A DNA stretch of 16,611 bases from Desulfotomaculum sp. (GCA_003445555.1 DMDI01000245.1:1-16611), one strand, 5' to 3'; counted from the stretch's first letter, positions 6,463 through 13,721 are shown. Numbers and translations: made by a program. Notes: generated by a model not told the origin, from the sequence alone.

Positions 6463-8245
6463 GTTTAATAAAATAATGCCGGGGGTCGAAAATACGCAAC
6501 GTGATCAGTTCTTCCTGACTCGGGGGAGCAATCATTTTTACGTCAGGTTTAATTTTTAACTCCCAACCGCAATTTTTTTTAATTTTATCTATATGTTCCG
6601 GTAAAGAAGAAGATTTTTTATCTGGCAGGCAGGCGGTTAAGGTAAACTCTTCATCACCAGGCAACTTTTCAAAAATACCTACATCTGAAACAAGGGTCAT
6701 TACTTTTTTTCCCGGTGAAGTGACATATGTTACATTTTCTAAAAATCTTGATTTATGCTGCGTACCTACAGCTAATATTTCCTGGGCACTGCTGGCAATG
6801 TCATTTGCTCCGCCAGAACCGGCAATATAGGTTTGACCGGGAATTTTGGTGGTGTTAATATTCCCGTATTTATCCACTTCGCCAAAACCAATTACCCCGA
6901 TACACCGGTTGTTAACCCCGCCCATGTATATACCCATAACATGATGACTATCGGTTAGCGCCTTGCAAGTATAAAAATTTCTTTGGTTAAAAAGAGCCGG
7001 GTCAAAAGGTCGCGGACTATAACCGTAAAGGCCTACTTCGGCCATTAAAGCTACCTCGCACCCTTCATTTTTTAAGTCGTAATAACCAAGCCAGGCGCTT
7101 AAATTAGCAATCCCTGCCCCGGCTAAAATTGTATGGTAATTTTTAGCTTTAATTTTCTCTCTTAATTTTCTTGCTCCGGCAACCAGCGCCATCTCTAAAG
7201 AGGTATATGGTTTGGAAGTATTATCTTCCAAAGAGAAACTAAAATCATAATTCCAGGCATCAGAATGGCTCTTGCCTTTAAGGGCCAAAATTCTTTCCGT
7301 ACCTAATTTTTTTAAATAAGCTTCATGATTCCGACAGGATAAAACCCACTTGTTTACCCATTTATCGAAATCTTCCGATCTTTTAGCCGCTAACCTTGCT
7401 TCATTTACAAATTCATAGTCTTCCGCGTAAGTTGGAAAATCAGGTAAACCAATATTAGTTAGGCCGGCCGGATGGGCGCCAAGGGGAACTTCGCTAACAC
7501 ACCTTACGTAATCACCAGGCAGGGCCACCAGGTGAGCATTTTTTCTTATATAGTCTGTATCTACAATTTTTTCTACGGTTACTATAGCTCCCTTTTTACT
7601 GGCCATAGCCCCATAGGTATTTTCTGCCAGAGGAGGGAGTAAGATGGTGTTGCCGTAACAATCCGCTACCCAACCGTGTACAATACTTAAATCGGGGTAA
7701 AGAGCCTTCATTATTCCAACCTTTTCACCAGTCCCAAAAGGGTCCTCGCCTACTAAAAACGCCCCTTTGTTTTCTTCGGCCATACTGCTGCCGATTATTG
7801 ACTTGGTAACAGCCACAGGCAGGCCCATAGCCGCGGCTTTAAGACGTAAAGGCAGGGTTAGGATGGGCCAGTTTTCTATTTCCATCTGATTATTTAAATA
7901 GGCCCGCTGGTAAACCCCGTTGGGGGCAGGCGTAAAATACGGATCGCCGCAGTATGTGGTAATAAGTTTTTTTACCAAACCTCCGTGAACAAGAATAGCT
8001 TGAGGGTGGTTCATTGAAATACCAATAAGTGTAAAATCAGGTTTTGTACCCCAAAACTGACGGGCAATCTCAAATATAGCCGCGGCAGGCCATCTTACCC
8101 CCGTTTGGGTTAGGTGAATTACCATTCGGGGCTCATCAATGTATTTTTTTACGGCCTCTTTTAAAGGGCAAAGTTTGCTCCGTCCCTCATTTTCAAGAAG
8201 AGCAAACTTTTTTTTATTGTCACGTAAAAATTTATTTTCATCCAT
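6458..8245 (-). CDS. Fused alpha-beta class I CoA-transferase (glutaconate CoA-transferase type)
   Basis: A 595-residue protein that joins the two subunits usually encoded separately (GctA/GctB type). Residues 25-330 form the alpha half, with VHGGLVKKL (86-94) and GEDPFGTGE (166-174). Residues 347-595 form the beta half, with AGAGIANLSAWLG (375-387), AGSGGANDIASSA (475-487) and VTSPGKKVMTLVSDVGIF (508-525). The catalytic Glu that forms the acyl-glutamyl/CoA thioester is probably Glu403, in AEVGLYG, matching the ExG motif of family I beta subunits. It would activate a free acid by moving CoA from a donor such as acetyl- or succinyl-CoA; no ATP-dependent ligase is seen in the window. The related ring-opening hydrolase IpdAB is a possible alternative but lacks this Glu. 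Gaps of 349 bases upstream and 135 downstream suggest a separate transcription unit. The ribosome binding site is weak (AGGTT, seven bases before ATG). Confidence 0.88.
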   Translation of the reverse strand: MDENKFLRDNKKKFALLENEGRSKLCPLKEAVKKYIDEPRMVIHLTQTGVRWPAAAIFEIARQFWGTKPDFTLIGISMNHPQAILVHGGLVKKLITTYCGDPYFTPAPNGVYQRAYLNNQMEIENWPILTLPLRLKAAAMGLPVAVTKSIIGSSMAEENKGAFLVGEDPFGTGEKVGIMKALYPDLSIVHGWVADCYGNTILLPPLAENTYGAMASKKGAIVTVEKIVDTDYIRKNAHLVALPGDYVRCVSEVPLGAHPAGLTNIGLPDFPTYAEDYEFVNEARLAAKRSEDFDKWVNKWVLSCRNHEAYLKKLGTERILALKGKSHSDAWNYDFSFSLEDNTSKPYTSLEMALVAGARKLREKIKAKNYHTILAGAGIANLSAWLGYYDLKNEGCEVALMAEVGLYGYSPRPFDPALFNQRNFYTCKALTDSHHVMGIYMGGVNNRCIGVIGFGEVDKYGNINTTKIPGQTYIAGSGGANDIASSAQEILAVGTQHKSRFLENVTYVTSPGKKVMTLVSDVGIFEKLPGDEEFTLTACLPDKKSSSLPEHIDKIKKNCGWELKIKPDVKMIAPPSQEELITLRIFDPRHYFIKP

Positions 8246-8249
8246 TTTT

Positions 8250-8263
8250 AACCTAGAAAGGTT
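8250..8263 (-). promoter_or_regulatory. Small hairpin over the CoA-transferase ribosome binding site
   Basis: AACCT (8259-8263 read on the minus strand) can pair with AGGTT (8250-8254) across a four-base loop. The AGG of the right arm is the only Shine-Dalgarno-like sequence before the CoA-transferase ATG. The five-bp stem could therefore lower translation. It is short and could be chance. Confidence 0.25.
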
Positions 8264-8292
8264 TCATAATTTAAAGAATTTAAATACATTAT

Positions 8293-8323
8293 TCAATACT
8301 TTTAGACTTTATGTTCGTGTCAA
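8293..8323 (-). promoter_or_regulatory. Candidate sigma-A promoter for the CoA-transferase
   Basis: On the minus strand a perfect -35 hexamer TTGACA (8318-8323) is followed after 19 bases by TATTGA (8293-8298), a weak -10 match; AGTATT at 17 bases is an alternative. It lies about 50 bases upstream of the CoA-transferase start, in the right orientation, within an AT-rich stretch. Confidence 0.4.
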
Positions 8324-8395
8324 GATCCGGTAAGTATCTACCAAAAAATTTTCCCGCAAAGAAGGACTACGCCTATGATGTGACAAATATCTAAC

Positions 8396-8448
8396 ATGAG
8401 ACCTTACTCCTTTTGGTATTTTAGGGTTTTGGTGTAGTGAGGTCTCAT
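8396..8448. repeat. 12-base inverted repeat with 29-base spacer
   Basis: ATGAGACCTTAC (8396-8407) is the inverse of GTGAGGTCTCAT (8437-8448) with one mismatch that folds as G-U in plus-strand RNA. The spacer is T/G-rich. No clear U tract follows on the minus strand, so it is a poor terminator for the dehydrogenase 147 bases upstream. It could be the end of a small mobile element or a protein-binding site. Confidence 0.5.
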
Positions 8449-8594
8449 TTCTTACTGGAAATCAAAAAGCGCTGTTCCATTGAAGGTACGGGAGCATAGT
8501 TGGTTTATCATCATGGTCTGTGTGGTACGCCCGCCGATTTTAGGACATTTAAAAGTCGAGTTACAGGTTATGATTACCGTGCTTGCCATGAATA

Positions 8595-9446
8595 TCAATA
8601 TGTATAAAAACCGCGACCCGTTTTACGGCCTAACCAACCTGCAGCAACATACTTACGTAATAAAGGGCAGGGCCGGTATTTAGAGTCTCCAAGACCTTTA
8701 TAAAGAATTTCTATTACGTATAAAGTGGTATCTAGTCCGATTAAATCAGCTAAAGCCAAAGGGCCCATGGGATGGTTCATGCCCAGTCTCATTACTGCGT
8801 CTACGGCTTCAGGGGTACCAATGCCCTCATATACACAATAAATAGCTTCATTAATCATAGGCATAAGTACGCGATTAGACACAAATCCCGGGGAATCATT
8901 AACCACGACGGGTGTTTTACCCATTTTTTCACTCATGGCTTTAATTACCTCATAAGTTTCATCAGAGGTAGCCAAGCCACGAATAACTTCTACCAGTTGC
9001 ATTACGGGAACAGGATTCATAAAGTGCATCCCGATAACTTTTTCCGGTCTTTTGGTAAAAGCAGCTATTTCGGTAATGGGTAAAGTAGAAGTATTAGTAG
9101 CTAAAATGGTATGGGGAGGGCAAACTTCATCAAGTTCTTTAAAGATTTTACCTTTGATTTCCATATTTTCAATGGCTGCCTCTACCACCATGTCAACATT
9201 TTTGGCCTCTTTTAAGCTTATGGTCGGGATTATGTTTTTAAGGATAGCTTCCTTGCGGGTTTCATCCATCCGACCCTTTTTTACATCACGGCTTAAATTG
9301 CCTTCAATTACTTTCAGACCTTTGTTAATAAACTCTTCCGAAATATCATTTAAGAGAACCGGCACATTGGCTACCGCTGCTCCTACTTGGGCAATTCCAC
9401 CACCCATCTGACCGGCCCCAATTACCATCATCTTCTTTATCTCCAT
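8595..9446 (-). CDS. hbd: 3-hydroxybutyryl-CoA dehydrogenase (3-hydroxyacyl-CoA dehydrogenase)
   Basis: A 283-residue member of the Hbd family, oxidising (S)-3-hydroxyacyl-CoA to 3-oxoacyl-CoA with NAD in the cytoplasm. The N-terminal Rossmann fold has GAGQMGGG (10-17). The catalytic and substrate residues are present: Ser120 (TNTSTLP), His141 (GMHFMNP), Glu153 and Asn191 (FVSNR). The C-terminal helical domain carries NHPMGPLALADLIGLDT and ends in KTGRGFYTY, the normal family ending, so the gene is full length. GAGGGG precedes the ATG by five to six bases. It is the last gene of block A, 90 bases after the second thiolase's DUF35 partner. It completes hydration (crotonase), oxidation and thiolysis in one transcript. 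Chain-length and branch preference cannot be read from sequence. Confidence 0.95.
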   Translation of the reverse strand: MEIKKMMVIGAGQMGGGIAQVGAAVANVPVLLNDISEEFINKGLKVIEGNLSRDVKKGRMDETRKEAILKNIIPTISLKEAKNVDMVVEAAIENMEIKGKIFKELDEVCPPHTILATNTSTLPITEIAAFTKRPEKVIGMHFMNPVPVMQLVEVIRGLATSDETYEVIKAMSEKMGKTPVVVNDSPGFVSNRVLMPMINEAIYCVYEGIGTPEAVDAVMRLGMNHPMGPLALADLIGLDTTLYVIEILYKGLGDSKYRPCPLLRKYVAAGWLGRKTGRGFYTY

Positions 9447-9536
9447 TTTTACCCCTCTTTCTAAAAATAATTTATATGCTAGAGATACCGAAGAAAGTTA
9501 AGGAGTTTTTGGCGCCCTAGCCTTTGCCTTAATCTT

Positions 9537-9977
9537 TTATACTAAAGAGAAGGTCATCGCTATTCCACCTGGTTGAATTTTGCCGTCTTTACCAATTGGT
9601 CCACAAAATCTTAAGTCAGGAGGAGGAGGTTGCCAACCAACAACTATCTTTTTTCCGATTATATCATCCGTGACTTTATCTGGATCAACTCCAATAATAT
9701 TACCTACTAAATTAGGACCTTCCTCTAGTTGAACTAAAGCTACAATATAAGGGACCCAGCTTTCAAAACCTTCCGGAGCTATCCTCATAACCGTAAAAGT
9801 TTTTATTTCTCCCTTACCTTTTAATTCTACTACTTCCATATTCATACTGGCACATTCGTTGCAGTTAATTTTAGGAGGACAAGTGTAAGCACCACAATCA
9901 TTACACCTTAACCCTAAAAGTTTTCCTTCTTTTAAGGCCGCAAAAAATTCCTTATGCGGTAATTTATAAGTTACCAT
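9537..9977 (-). CDS. DUF35 zinc-ribbon/OB-fold partner of the second thiolase
   Basis: A 146-residue protein with a short N-terminal helix (KEFFAALKEGKLLG), a zinc ribbon (Cys25-x2-Cys28 and Cys39-x2-Cys42), and an OB-fold from about residue 50. It starts 15 bases after the upstream thiolase stop, behind AAAGGAGG, so the two are almost certainly co-translated and probably form a stable complex. It is clearly paralogous to the DUF35 protein at 12122-12526, sharing for instance KEGKLLGL, CNDCG and GEIKTFTV/GVIKTFTV segments. It has a longer, proline-rich C-terminal part (WQPPPPDLRFCGP near 114-126) that the other lacks. By analogy with archaeal thiolase/HMG-CoA synthase complexes the OB-fold contributes to the CoA site. 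Confidence 0.92.
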   Translation of the reverse strand: MVTYKLPHKEFFAALKEGKLLGLRCNDCGAYTCPPKINCNECASMNMEVVELKGKGEIKTFTVMRIAPEGFESWVPYIVALVQLEEGPNLVGNIIGVDPDKVTDDIIGKKIVVGWQPPPPDLRFCGPIGKDGKIQPGGIAMTFSLV

Positions 9978-9992
9978 TATTTATTACCTCCT

Positions 9993-11171
9993 TTAACCTT
10001 TAATTCCGTAAATTATATTCACCAGCGTAGCCGAATCTCCGCCTAAAGTATCGGTTAAGCCAATTTTTGCTCCTTCCACCTGAGTGCCCCGCTCGACAAA
10101 CTCTCCCCTTAACTGCTTGACAATTTCGTAAGACTGAGCGGCCCCGGTAGCCCCAATGGGGTGCCCTTTAGATTTTAGGCCACCAGAAGGATTAATGGGA
10201 ATCCGTCCCCCTATCCGGGTCTCACCTTTTTCAACTGCTTCACTGGCCGTACCAAAATCAAAAAGACCTAAGCATTCGGAAGCTACAATCTCAGCAATGG
10301 TAAAGCAATCATGAATTTCCACCACGTCTACGTCTTTTGGTTCAATACCGGCCATCGCGTAAGCTGTTTTTGCGGCCGCCACTCTAGATTCAATTAACGT
10401 AAAATCTTTTTGTCTATATAAAGGAGCTCCCGAACCTTGACCTACACCCCTGATGTATACAGGTTTTTTCACCATTTTTTTAGCCTTTTCTTCGGTGGTT
10501 ATTACAATTGCCGCTGCTCCATCAGTAAAAGGGCAACAATCGAGTAATTGTAAAGGTTCAGCAATCATAGGGCCGTCTAATACCTCTTCCACCGTAATTT
10601 CATTACGGAACTGAGCTAGAGGATTTTTAGCCCCGTTTTTATGGTTTTTAACGGCTACCATAGCCATTCTTTCTTTAAGTTTAGGCAAGGGAACGCCGTA
10701 CTTTTTGGAGTATAAGCGAGCTAACATAGCAAATACGCCCGGAAAAGTAATACCTGCGTAACCCTCATAATATGCCTCTGAGGCCATTTCAAAGGCTCTG
10801 GTAGCCAAAGGCGTACCCATGGCCAATTCTCTTTCTGTACCTCCCGCTAAAACCAAATCGTAAAAACCACCCGCCACAGCAATAAAAGCATCCCTGATGG
10901 CTACTGAGGCGCTAGCACAGGCTCCTTCAAACCTTAAAGATGGTGTCCCGGCAGAAAGACCTATTTCTCTGGCGGCATAAGGCGCCATCACTGTTTGTCC
11001 TTCTTCAAGGTCTCCATAAACATTGCCAAAATATAAACATTGAATATCAGCCGGCTTAATGCTTGAACCAACAATGGCTTCCATGGCTGCTTCAGCAAAC
11101 ATTTCAATACTGCTTTTTTGCGATCTACCAAACTTTGTCATACCTACTCCGGCTACACATACTTTGCGCAT
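9993..11171 (-). CDS. SCP2-type thiolase (acetyl-CoA C-acyltransferase), paralogue 1
   Basis: A 392-residue thiolase of the SCP2/archaeal type that works with DUF35 proteins. The acyl-accepting nucleophile is Cys85 (FEGACASAS). The HDCF motif, which supplies the acid/base Cys in this subfamily, is at 287-290, and His337 is in SKGHPIGATG. The C-terminal loop reads GLTDTLGGD (371-379), so the His often found there is replaced by Asp374. GGGAGG lies eight bases before the ATG. It sits between a crotonase (36 bases upstream) and its DUF35 partner (15 bases downstream), giving hydratase-thiolase-DUF35-dehydrogenase order. It is a close paralogue of the thiolase at 12555-13721; residues 161-188 are identical in both. 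It would cleave a 3-oxoacyl-CoA to acetyl- or propionyl-CoA; the preferred branch pattern is unknown. Confidence 0.93.
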   Translation of the reverse strand: MRKVCVAGVGMTKFGRSQKSSIEMFAEAAMEAIVGSSIKPADIQCLYFGNVYGDLEEGQTVMAPYAAREIGLSAGTPSLRFEGACASASVAIRDAFIAVAGGFYDLVLAGGTERELAMGTPLATRAFEMASEAYYEGYAGITFPGVFAMLARLYSKKYGVPLPKLKERMAMVAVKNHKNGAKNPLAQFRNEITVEEVLDGPMIAEPLQLLDCCPFTDGAAAIVITTEEKAKKMVKKPVYIRGVGQGSGAPLYRQKDFTLIESRVAAAKTAYAMAGIEPKDVDVVEIHDCFTIAEIVASECLGLFDFGTASEAVEKGETRIGGRIPINPSGGLKSKGHPIGATGAAQSYEIVKQLRGEFVERGTQVEGAKIGLTDTLGGDSATLVNIIYGIKG

Positions 11172-11207
11172 TAACTATACCTCCCTTTATAGTATTTAAT
11201 TTAAAGT

Positions 11208-11984
11208 CTAACGGTTGCGAAACTGGGGTTTGCGTTTTTCCATAAACGCTTTTGTTCCCTCGTGCATATCTTCCGTAGAAAATAACATTCCAAAACCTCG
11301 GGACTCGTATTTTAACGCTGAGGGCAACTCTAGACCCATTCCGGTATTTACCAAATCTTTTATAGTCGCTAGCGCTATGGCTGGTTTACTGGCAAACTCC
11401 GCGGCTATTTTTAAGGCTTCATTTAACACCTCCCCTTCAGGTACAACTTTTTGGACCAGGCCTATTTGATATGCTTCGTTAGCGTTTATGGGCTGTCCCG
11501 AAAAAAGCATCCATTTAGCCCAGCTTGGATTAACCAAGCGTGGCAGACGTTGGGTTCCTCCCGCTCCAGGTAAAAGTCCTAAATTAATTTCCGGAACACC
11601 AAGCTTTGCCTTTTCTGAGGCGAGGCGTACGTCACAGCTTAGGGCCAGTTCAAGACAGCCTCCTAGGGCAATGCCGCCAATAGCGGCTATAACCGGCTTG
11701 GGGAGATTTTCTATTTCAAGAAAAAGATGATGTATATCTTTAGAATAAAGATAGCTATCAAATACGCTTAGTTGACTTATTTCGTCAATATCTGCCCCCG
11801 CACCGAAAACTTTTTCTCCTCCGGTAATAATAACCGCTTTAATCCCGGTAGAATCGCGCAATTCTTTTATGGCTGCACCCATCTCGGCTACTACCTTCCG
11901 GTTTAATGCATTTAGTTTTTTGGGACGGTTAAGAGTTATTATTCCGATAGCTTCTTTTTGTTCTAACAAGATAGTTTCGTACAA
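11208..11984 (-). CDS. Enoyl-CoA hydratase (crotonase family)
   Basis: A crotonase-fold protein of 258 residues, hydrating trans-2-enoyl-CoA to 3-hydroxyacyl-CoA. I place the start at the TTG at 11984. The frame is open six codons further, to a TTG at 12002, but those codons form the G-rich ribosome binding site (GAGGGGGG) itself, and crotonases normally begin with a sequence like LYETILLEQ. In the longer numbering the two catalytic glutamates are Glu118 (GGCLELALSCD) and Glu138 (GVPEINLGLLPGAGGTQ), with the oxyanion-hole segments GAGAD (67-71) and LGGC (113-116). Both glutamates favour a true hydratase. It begins the unit crotonase-thiolase-DUF35-hbd, after the terminator at 12070-12104. Confidence 0.94.
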   Translation of the reverse strand: MYETILLEQKEAIGIITLNRPKKLNALNRKVVAEMGAAIKELRDSTGIKAVIITGGEKVFGAGADIDEISQLSVFDSYLYSKDIHHLFLEIENLPKPVIAAIGGIALGGCLELALSCDVRLASEKAKLGVPEINLGLLPGAGGTQRLPRLVNPSWAKWMLFSGQPINANEAYQIGLVQKVVPEGEVLNEALKIAAEFASKPAIALATIKDLVNTGMGLELPSALKYESRGFGMLFSTEDMHEGTKAFMEKRKPQFRNR

Positions 11985-12069
11985 ATCATTCCCCCCTCTC
12001 AAAATTTTTCTTAAAGAATTACACTATTAATATTCTATCTTTCATTTGGATTTCCCTTTTTTATTTCAA

Positions 12070-12104
12070 AAAATAACCACGGTAGATTCTACCCTGGTTA
12101 TTTT
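12070..12104 (-). terminator. Rho-independent terminator after the thiolase/DUF35 pair
   Basis: Left arm 12070-12079 and right arm 12095-12104 pair over ten bases. One mismatch separates them from an inner stem of four bp (12081-12084 with 12090-12093) and a five-base loop. On the minus strand the hairpin ends in a run of six to seven T. It lies 17 bases past the DUF35 stop (12122), so the thiolase/DUF35 pair upstream forms its own unit and the crotonase gene likely has a separate promoter in 12003-12069. Confidence 0.85.
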
Positions 12105-12121
12105 AAATTTAGAAAAATTTA

Positions 12122-12526
12122 TTACTCGGTAATAATAAAGGCCGGCGTTACTCCTTCGTCAGGCGTATAATTCATTTTAGGAAGAACTTTTGCACTTACC
12201 GTAACCTTCTTGCCAATTATATTATCCATCTTAGCCTTATCCGGATCTACATTAATAAGATTACCCATTAACCATGGTCCTTCTTCCAGTTCTGCCATGG
12301 CCACAATATAAGGAGCTTCATAACCTTCCGGGGAAACTCTAATTACGGTGAAAGTTTTAATTACCCCTTTTCCACTTAAGGAAACTACTTCAATACTTAT
12401 ACTGCCGCATTTATCGCAGCATAATTTTGGTGGTGCGGTATAGCTGCCGCAATCATTGCATTTTAACCCGAGTAACTTTCCTTCTTTAAGGGCATTGAAA
12501 TATTGTTTATAGGTTAATTTATACAT
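12122..12526 (-). CDS. DUF35 zinc-ribbon/OB-fold partner of the third-copy thiolase
   Basis: A 134-residue protein with the same layout as its paralogue at 9537-9977: helix, zinc ribbon (Cys23-x2-Cys26 and Cys37-x2-Cys40, with an extra Cys36) and OB-fold. It is 28 bases downstream of the thiolase at 12555, behind AGGAGG about 12 bases before its ATG, and is followed by a terminator, so the thiolase and DUF35 genes make a two-gene unit. Compared with the paralogue it lacks the proline-rich stretch and ends in DEGVTPAFIITE. The probable role is the substrate-binding partner of the thiolase. Confidence 0.92.
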   Translation of the reverse strand: MYKLTYKQYFNALKEGKLLGLKCNDCGSYTAPPKLCCDKCGSISIEVVSLSGKGVIKTFTVIRVSPEGYEAPYIVAMAELEEGPWLMGNLINVDPDKAKMDNIIGKKVTVSAKVLPKMNYTPDEGVTPAFIITE

Positions 12527-12554
12527 TTTTTAACTTAAACCTCCTAATCTATCT

Positions 12555-13721
12555 TTAGATTCCAAAAATAAGATTTACGATTGAACCTGCATCGCCACCC
12601 AAGGTATCGGTCATTCCTATCTTTGCGTTTTCAACTTGTCTTGCGCCGCATTCACCTCTTAATTGCTTTACAATTTCGTATACCTGGGCTGCTCCGGTGG
12701 CTCCGACCGGGTGTCCTTTTGCCTTAAGTCCCCCCGAGGGATTGATGGCTATTTTTCCTCCGATTTCTGTTTCGCCTTTTTCCACGGCTTCACTGGCTGT
12801 ACCAAATTCAAATAACCCTAAATTTTCTAGTAAAACTATCTCGGCTATGGTAAAGCAATCGTGCACTTCTGCCACGTCAATATCTTTAGGCTCTACGCCC
12901 GCCATTTTATATGCCTGTTTTGCCGAGACAATCCGGGAAGGCATTATAGTATAGTCTTTCTGCCTGCATAAGGAGCCGGCAGAACCCTGACCGGCGCCAA
13001 GAATATAAACCGGTTTTTCAACGTGCTTTTTAGCGATTTCGTCAGTAGTCACGATCACGGCGGCGGCACCATCTGAAAAAGGACAGCAATCAAAAAGCTG
13101 GAGGGGGTCGGCCACAACAAAACCTTTTAATACCGTTTCTACGGTAATCTCCTTTTGAAACTGCGCCAGGGGATTTTTGGCGCCGTTTTTATGGTTTTTA
13201 ACCGCCACCATAGCCATTCTTTCTTTAAGTTTTGGTAAAGGGACATTATACTTGTCCGCGTATAGGTGAGCAAGCATGGCAAAAACGCCGGGAAAAGTTA
13301 AACCACTAAATTCTTCATACTTACTATCGGTGCCCATGGCAAAAGTTCTGGTAGCCAGGGAAGTGCCCATAGAGAAGGCTCTTTCTGTGCCGCCGGCAAT
13401 AACAATATCATAAGCACCGGAAGCCACCAGCAAAAAGGCGTTTCTAATTGCTATTGAGGCCGAAGCACATGCCCCCTCAAACCTCATGGCCGTTGTTTCT
13501 GGCGGTAGACCCAACTCATTAGCGCAAAAACCGGCCAGATTTAATTGACCTTCTTCGAAATCTCCTAATCCGTTGCCAAGAAATAGTGCCTGAACATCTT
13601 TTGATTTAATGTTTGAAGTGTTTATTGCTTCCATGGCTGCTTCGGCAAATAACTCCACCTGACTTTTTTCAGTAGGGCCAAATTTGGTCATTCCTACACC
13701 CATAACAGCGACTTTTCTCAT
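12555..13721 (-). CDS. SCP2-type thiolase (acetyl-CoA C-acyltransferase), paralogue 2
   Basis: A 388-residue thiolase nearly collinear with the one at 9993-11171. Cys85 (FEGACASAS), the HDCF motif at 287-290 and His337 (KGHPVGATG) are conserved, and the C-terminal loop has the same MTDTLGGD form with Asp372 where many family members have His. Apart from a two-residue gap near position 361 the two align without insertions, so they come from a duplication that also copied the DUF35 gene. Differences cluster around 50-75 and 128-140, close to where substrate-facing loops lie in thiolases, which may mean different substrates. AGGAGG lies about 12 bases before the ATG. It is the first gene after the 348-base gap that follows pyrD and so probably starts a transcript. 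An alternative role, as part of an HMG-CoA synthase-like complex, is not supported because no such enzyme is encoded here. Confidence 0.93.
   Translation of the reverse strand: MRKVAVMGVGMTKFGPTEKSQVELFAEAAMEAINTSNIKSKDVQALFLGNGLGDFEEGQLNLAGFCANELGLPPETTAMRFEGACASASIAIRNAFLLVASGAYDIVIAGGTERAFSMGTSLATRTFAMGTDSKYEEFSGLTFPGVFAMLAHLYADKYNVPLPKLKERMAMVAVKNHKNGAKNPLAQFQKEITVETVLKGFVVADPLQLFDCCPFSDGAAAVIVTTDEIAKKHVEKPVYILGAGQGSAGSLCRQKDYTIMPSRIVSAKQAYKMAGVEPKDIDVAEVHDCFTIAEIVLLENLGLFEFGTASEAVEKGETEIGGKIAINPSGGLKAKGHPVGATGAAQVYEIVKQLRGECGARQVENAKIGMTDTLGGDAGSIVNLIFGI

Larger units (their letters stand above)
8246..8594. other. 349-base intergenic region with an inverted repeat and candidate promoter
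   Basis: This gap separates the 3-hydroxyacyl-CoA dehydrogenase from the CoA-transferase. The part next to the CoA-transferase (8246-8330) is AT-rich and promoter-like. The middle (8396-8448) carries a long inverted repeat. The part next to the dehydrogenase (8450-8594) is richer in G+C than the rest of the gap but has no convincing gene; a 45-codon minus-strand frame at 8452-8589 has no ribosome binding site. It may be the remains of an inserted element. No RNA gene is recognised. Confidence 0.5.

Noticed and set aside
6458..8245. Assignment of the fused CoA-transferase as an IpdAB-type ring-opening hydrolase
   Set aside because: Glu403 of the ExG motif, expected in true CoA-transferases and missing in IpdAB, is present; no other steroid-degradation genes are seen.
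8452..8589. A 45-codon minus-strand reading frame starting five bases after the hbd stop
   Set aside because: It has no ribosome binding site, no recognisable motif, and lies in a gap that looks degenerate; its length is within chance.
8480..8683. A 67-codon plus-strand frame overlapping the 3' end of hbd
   Set aside because: About 90 bases are antisense to a certain gene, it has no ribosome binding site, and the composition is not protein-like.
9052..9411. A 119-codon plus-strand frame opposite hbd
   Set aside because: It is fully antisense to a gene with intact catalytic motifs and is a typical shadow frame rich in Ser, Thr and Met.
12000..12002. TTG at 12002 as the crotonase start
   Set aside because: The six extra codons are the G-rich ribosome binding site itself; the TTG at 11984 has correct spacing and matches the usual crotonase N-terminus.
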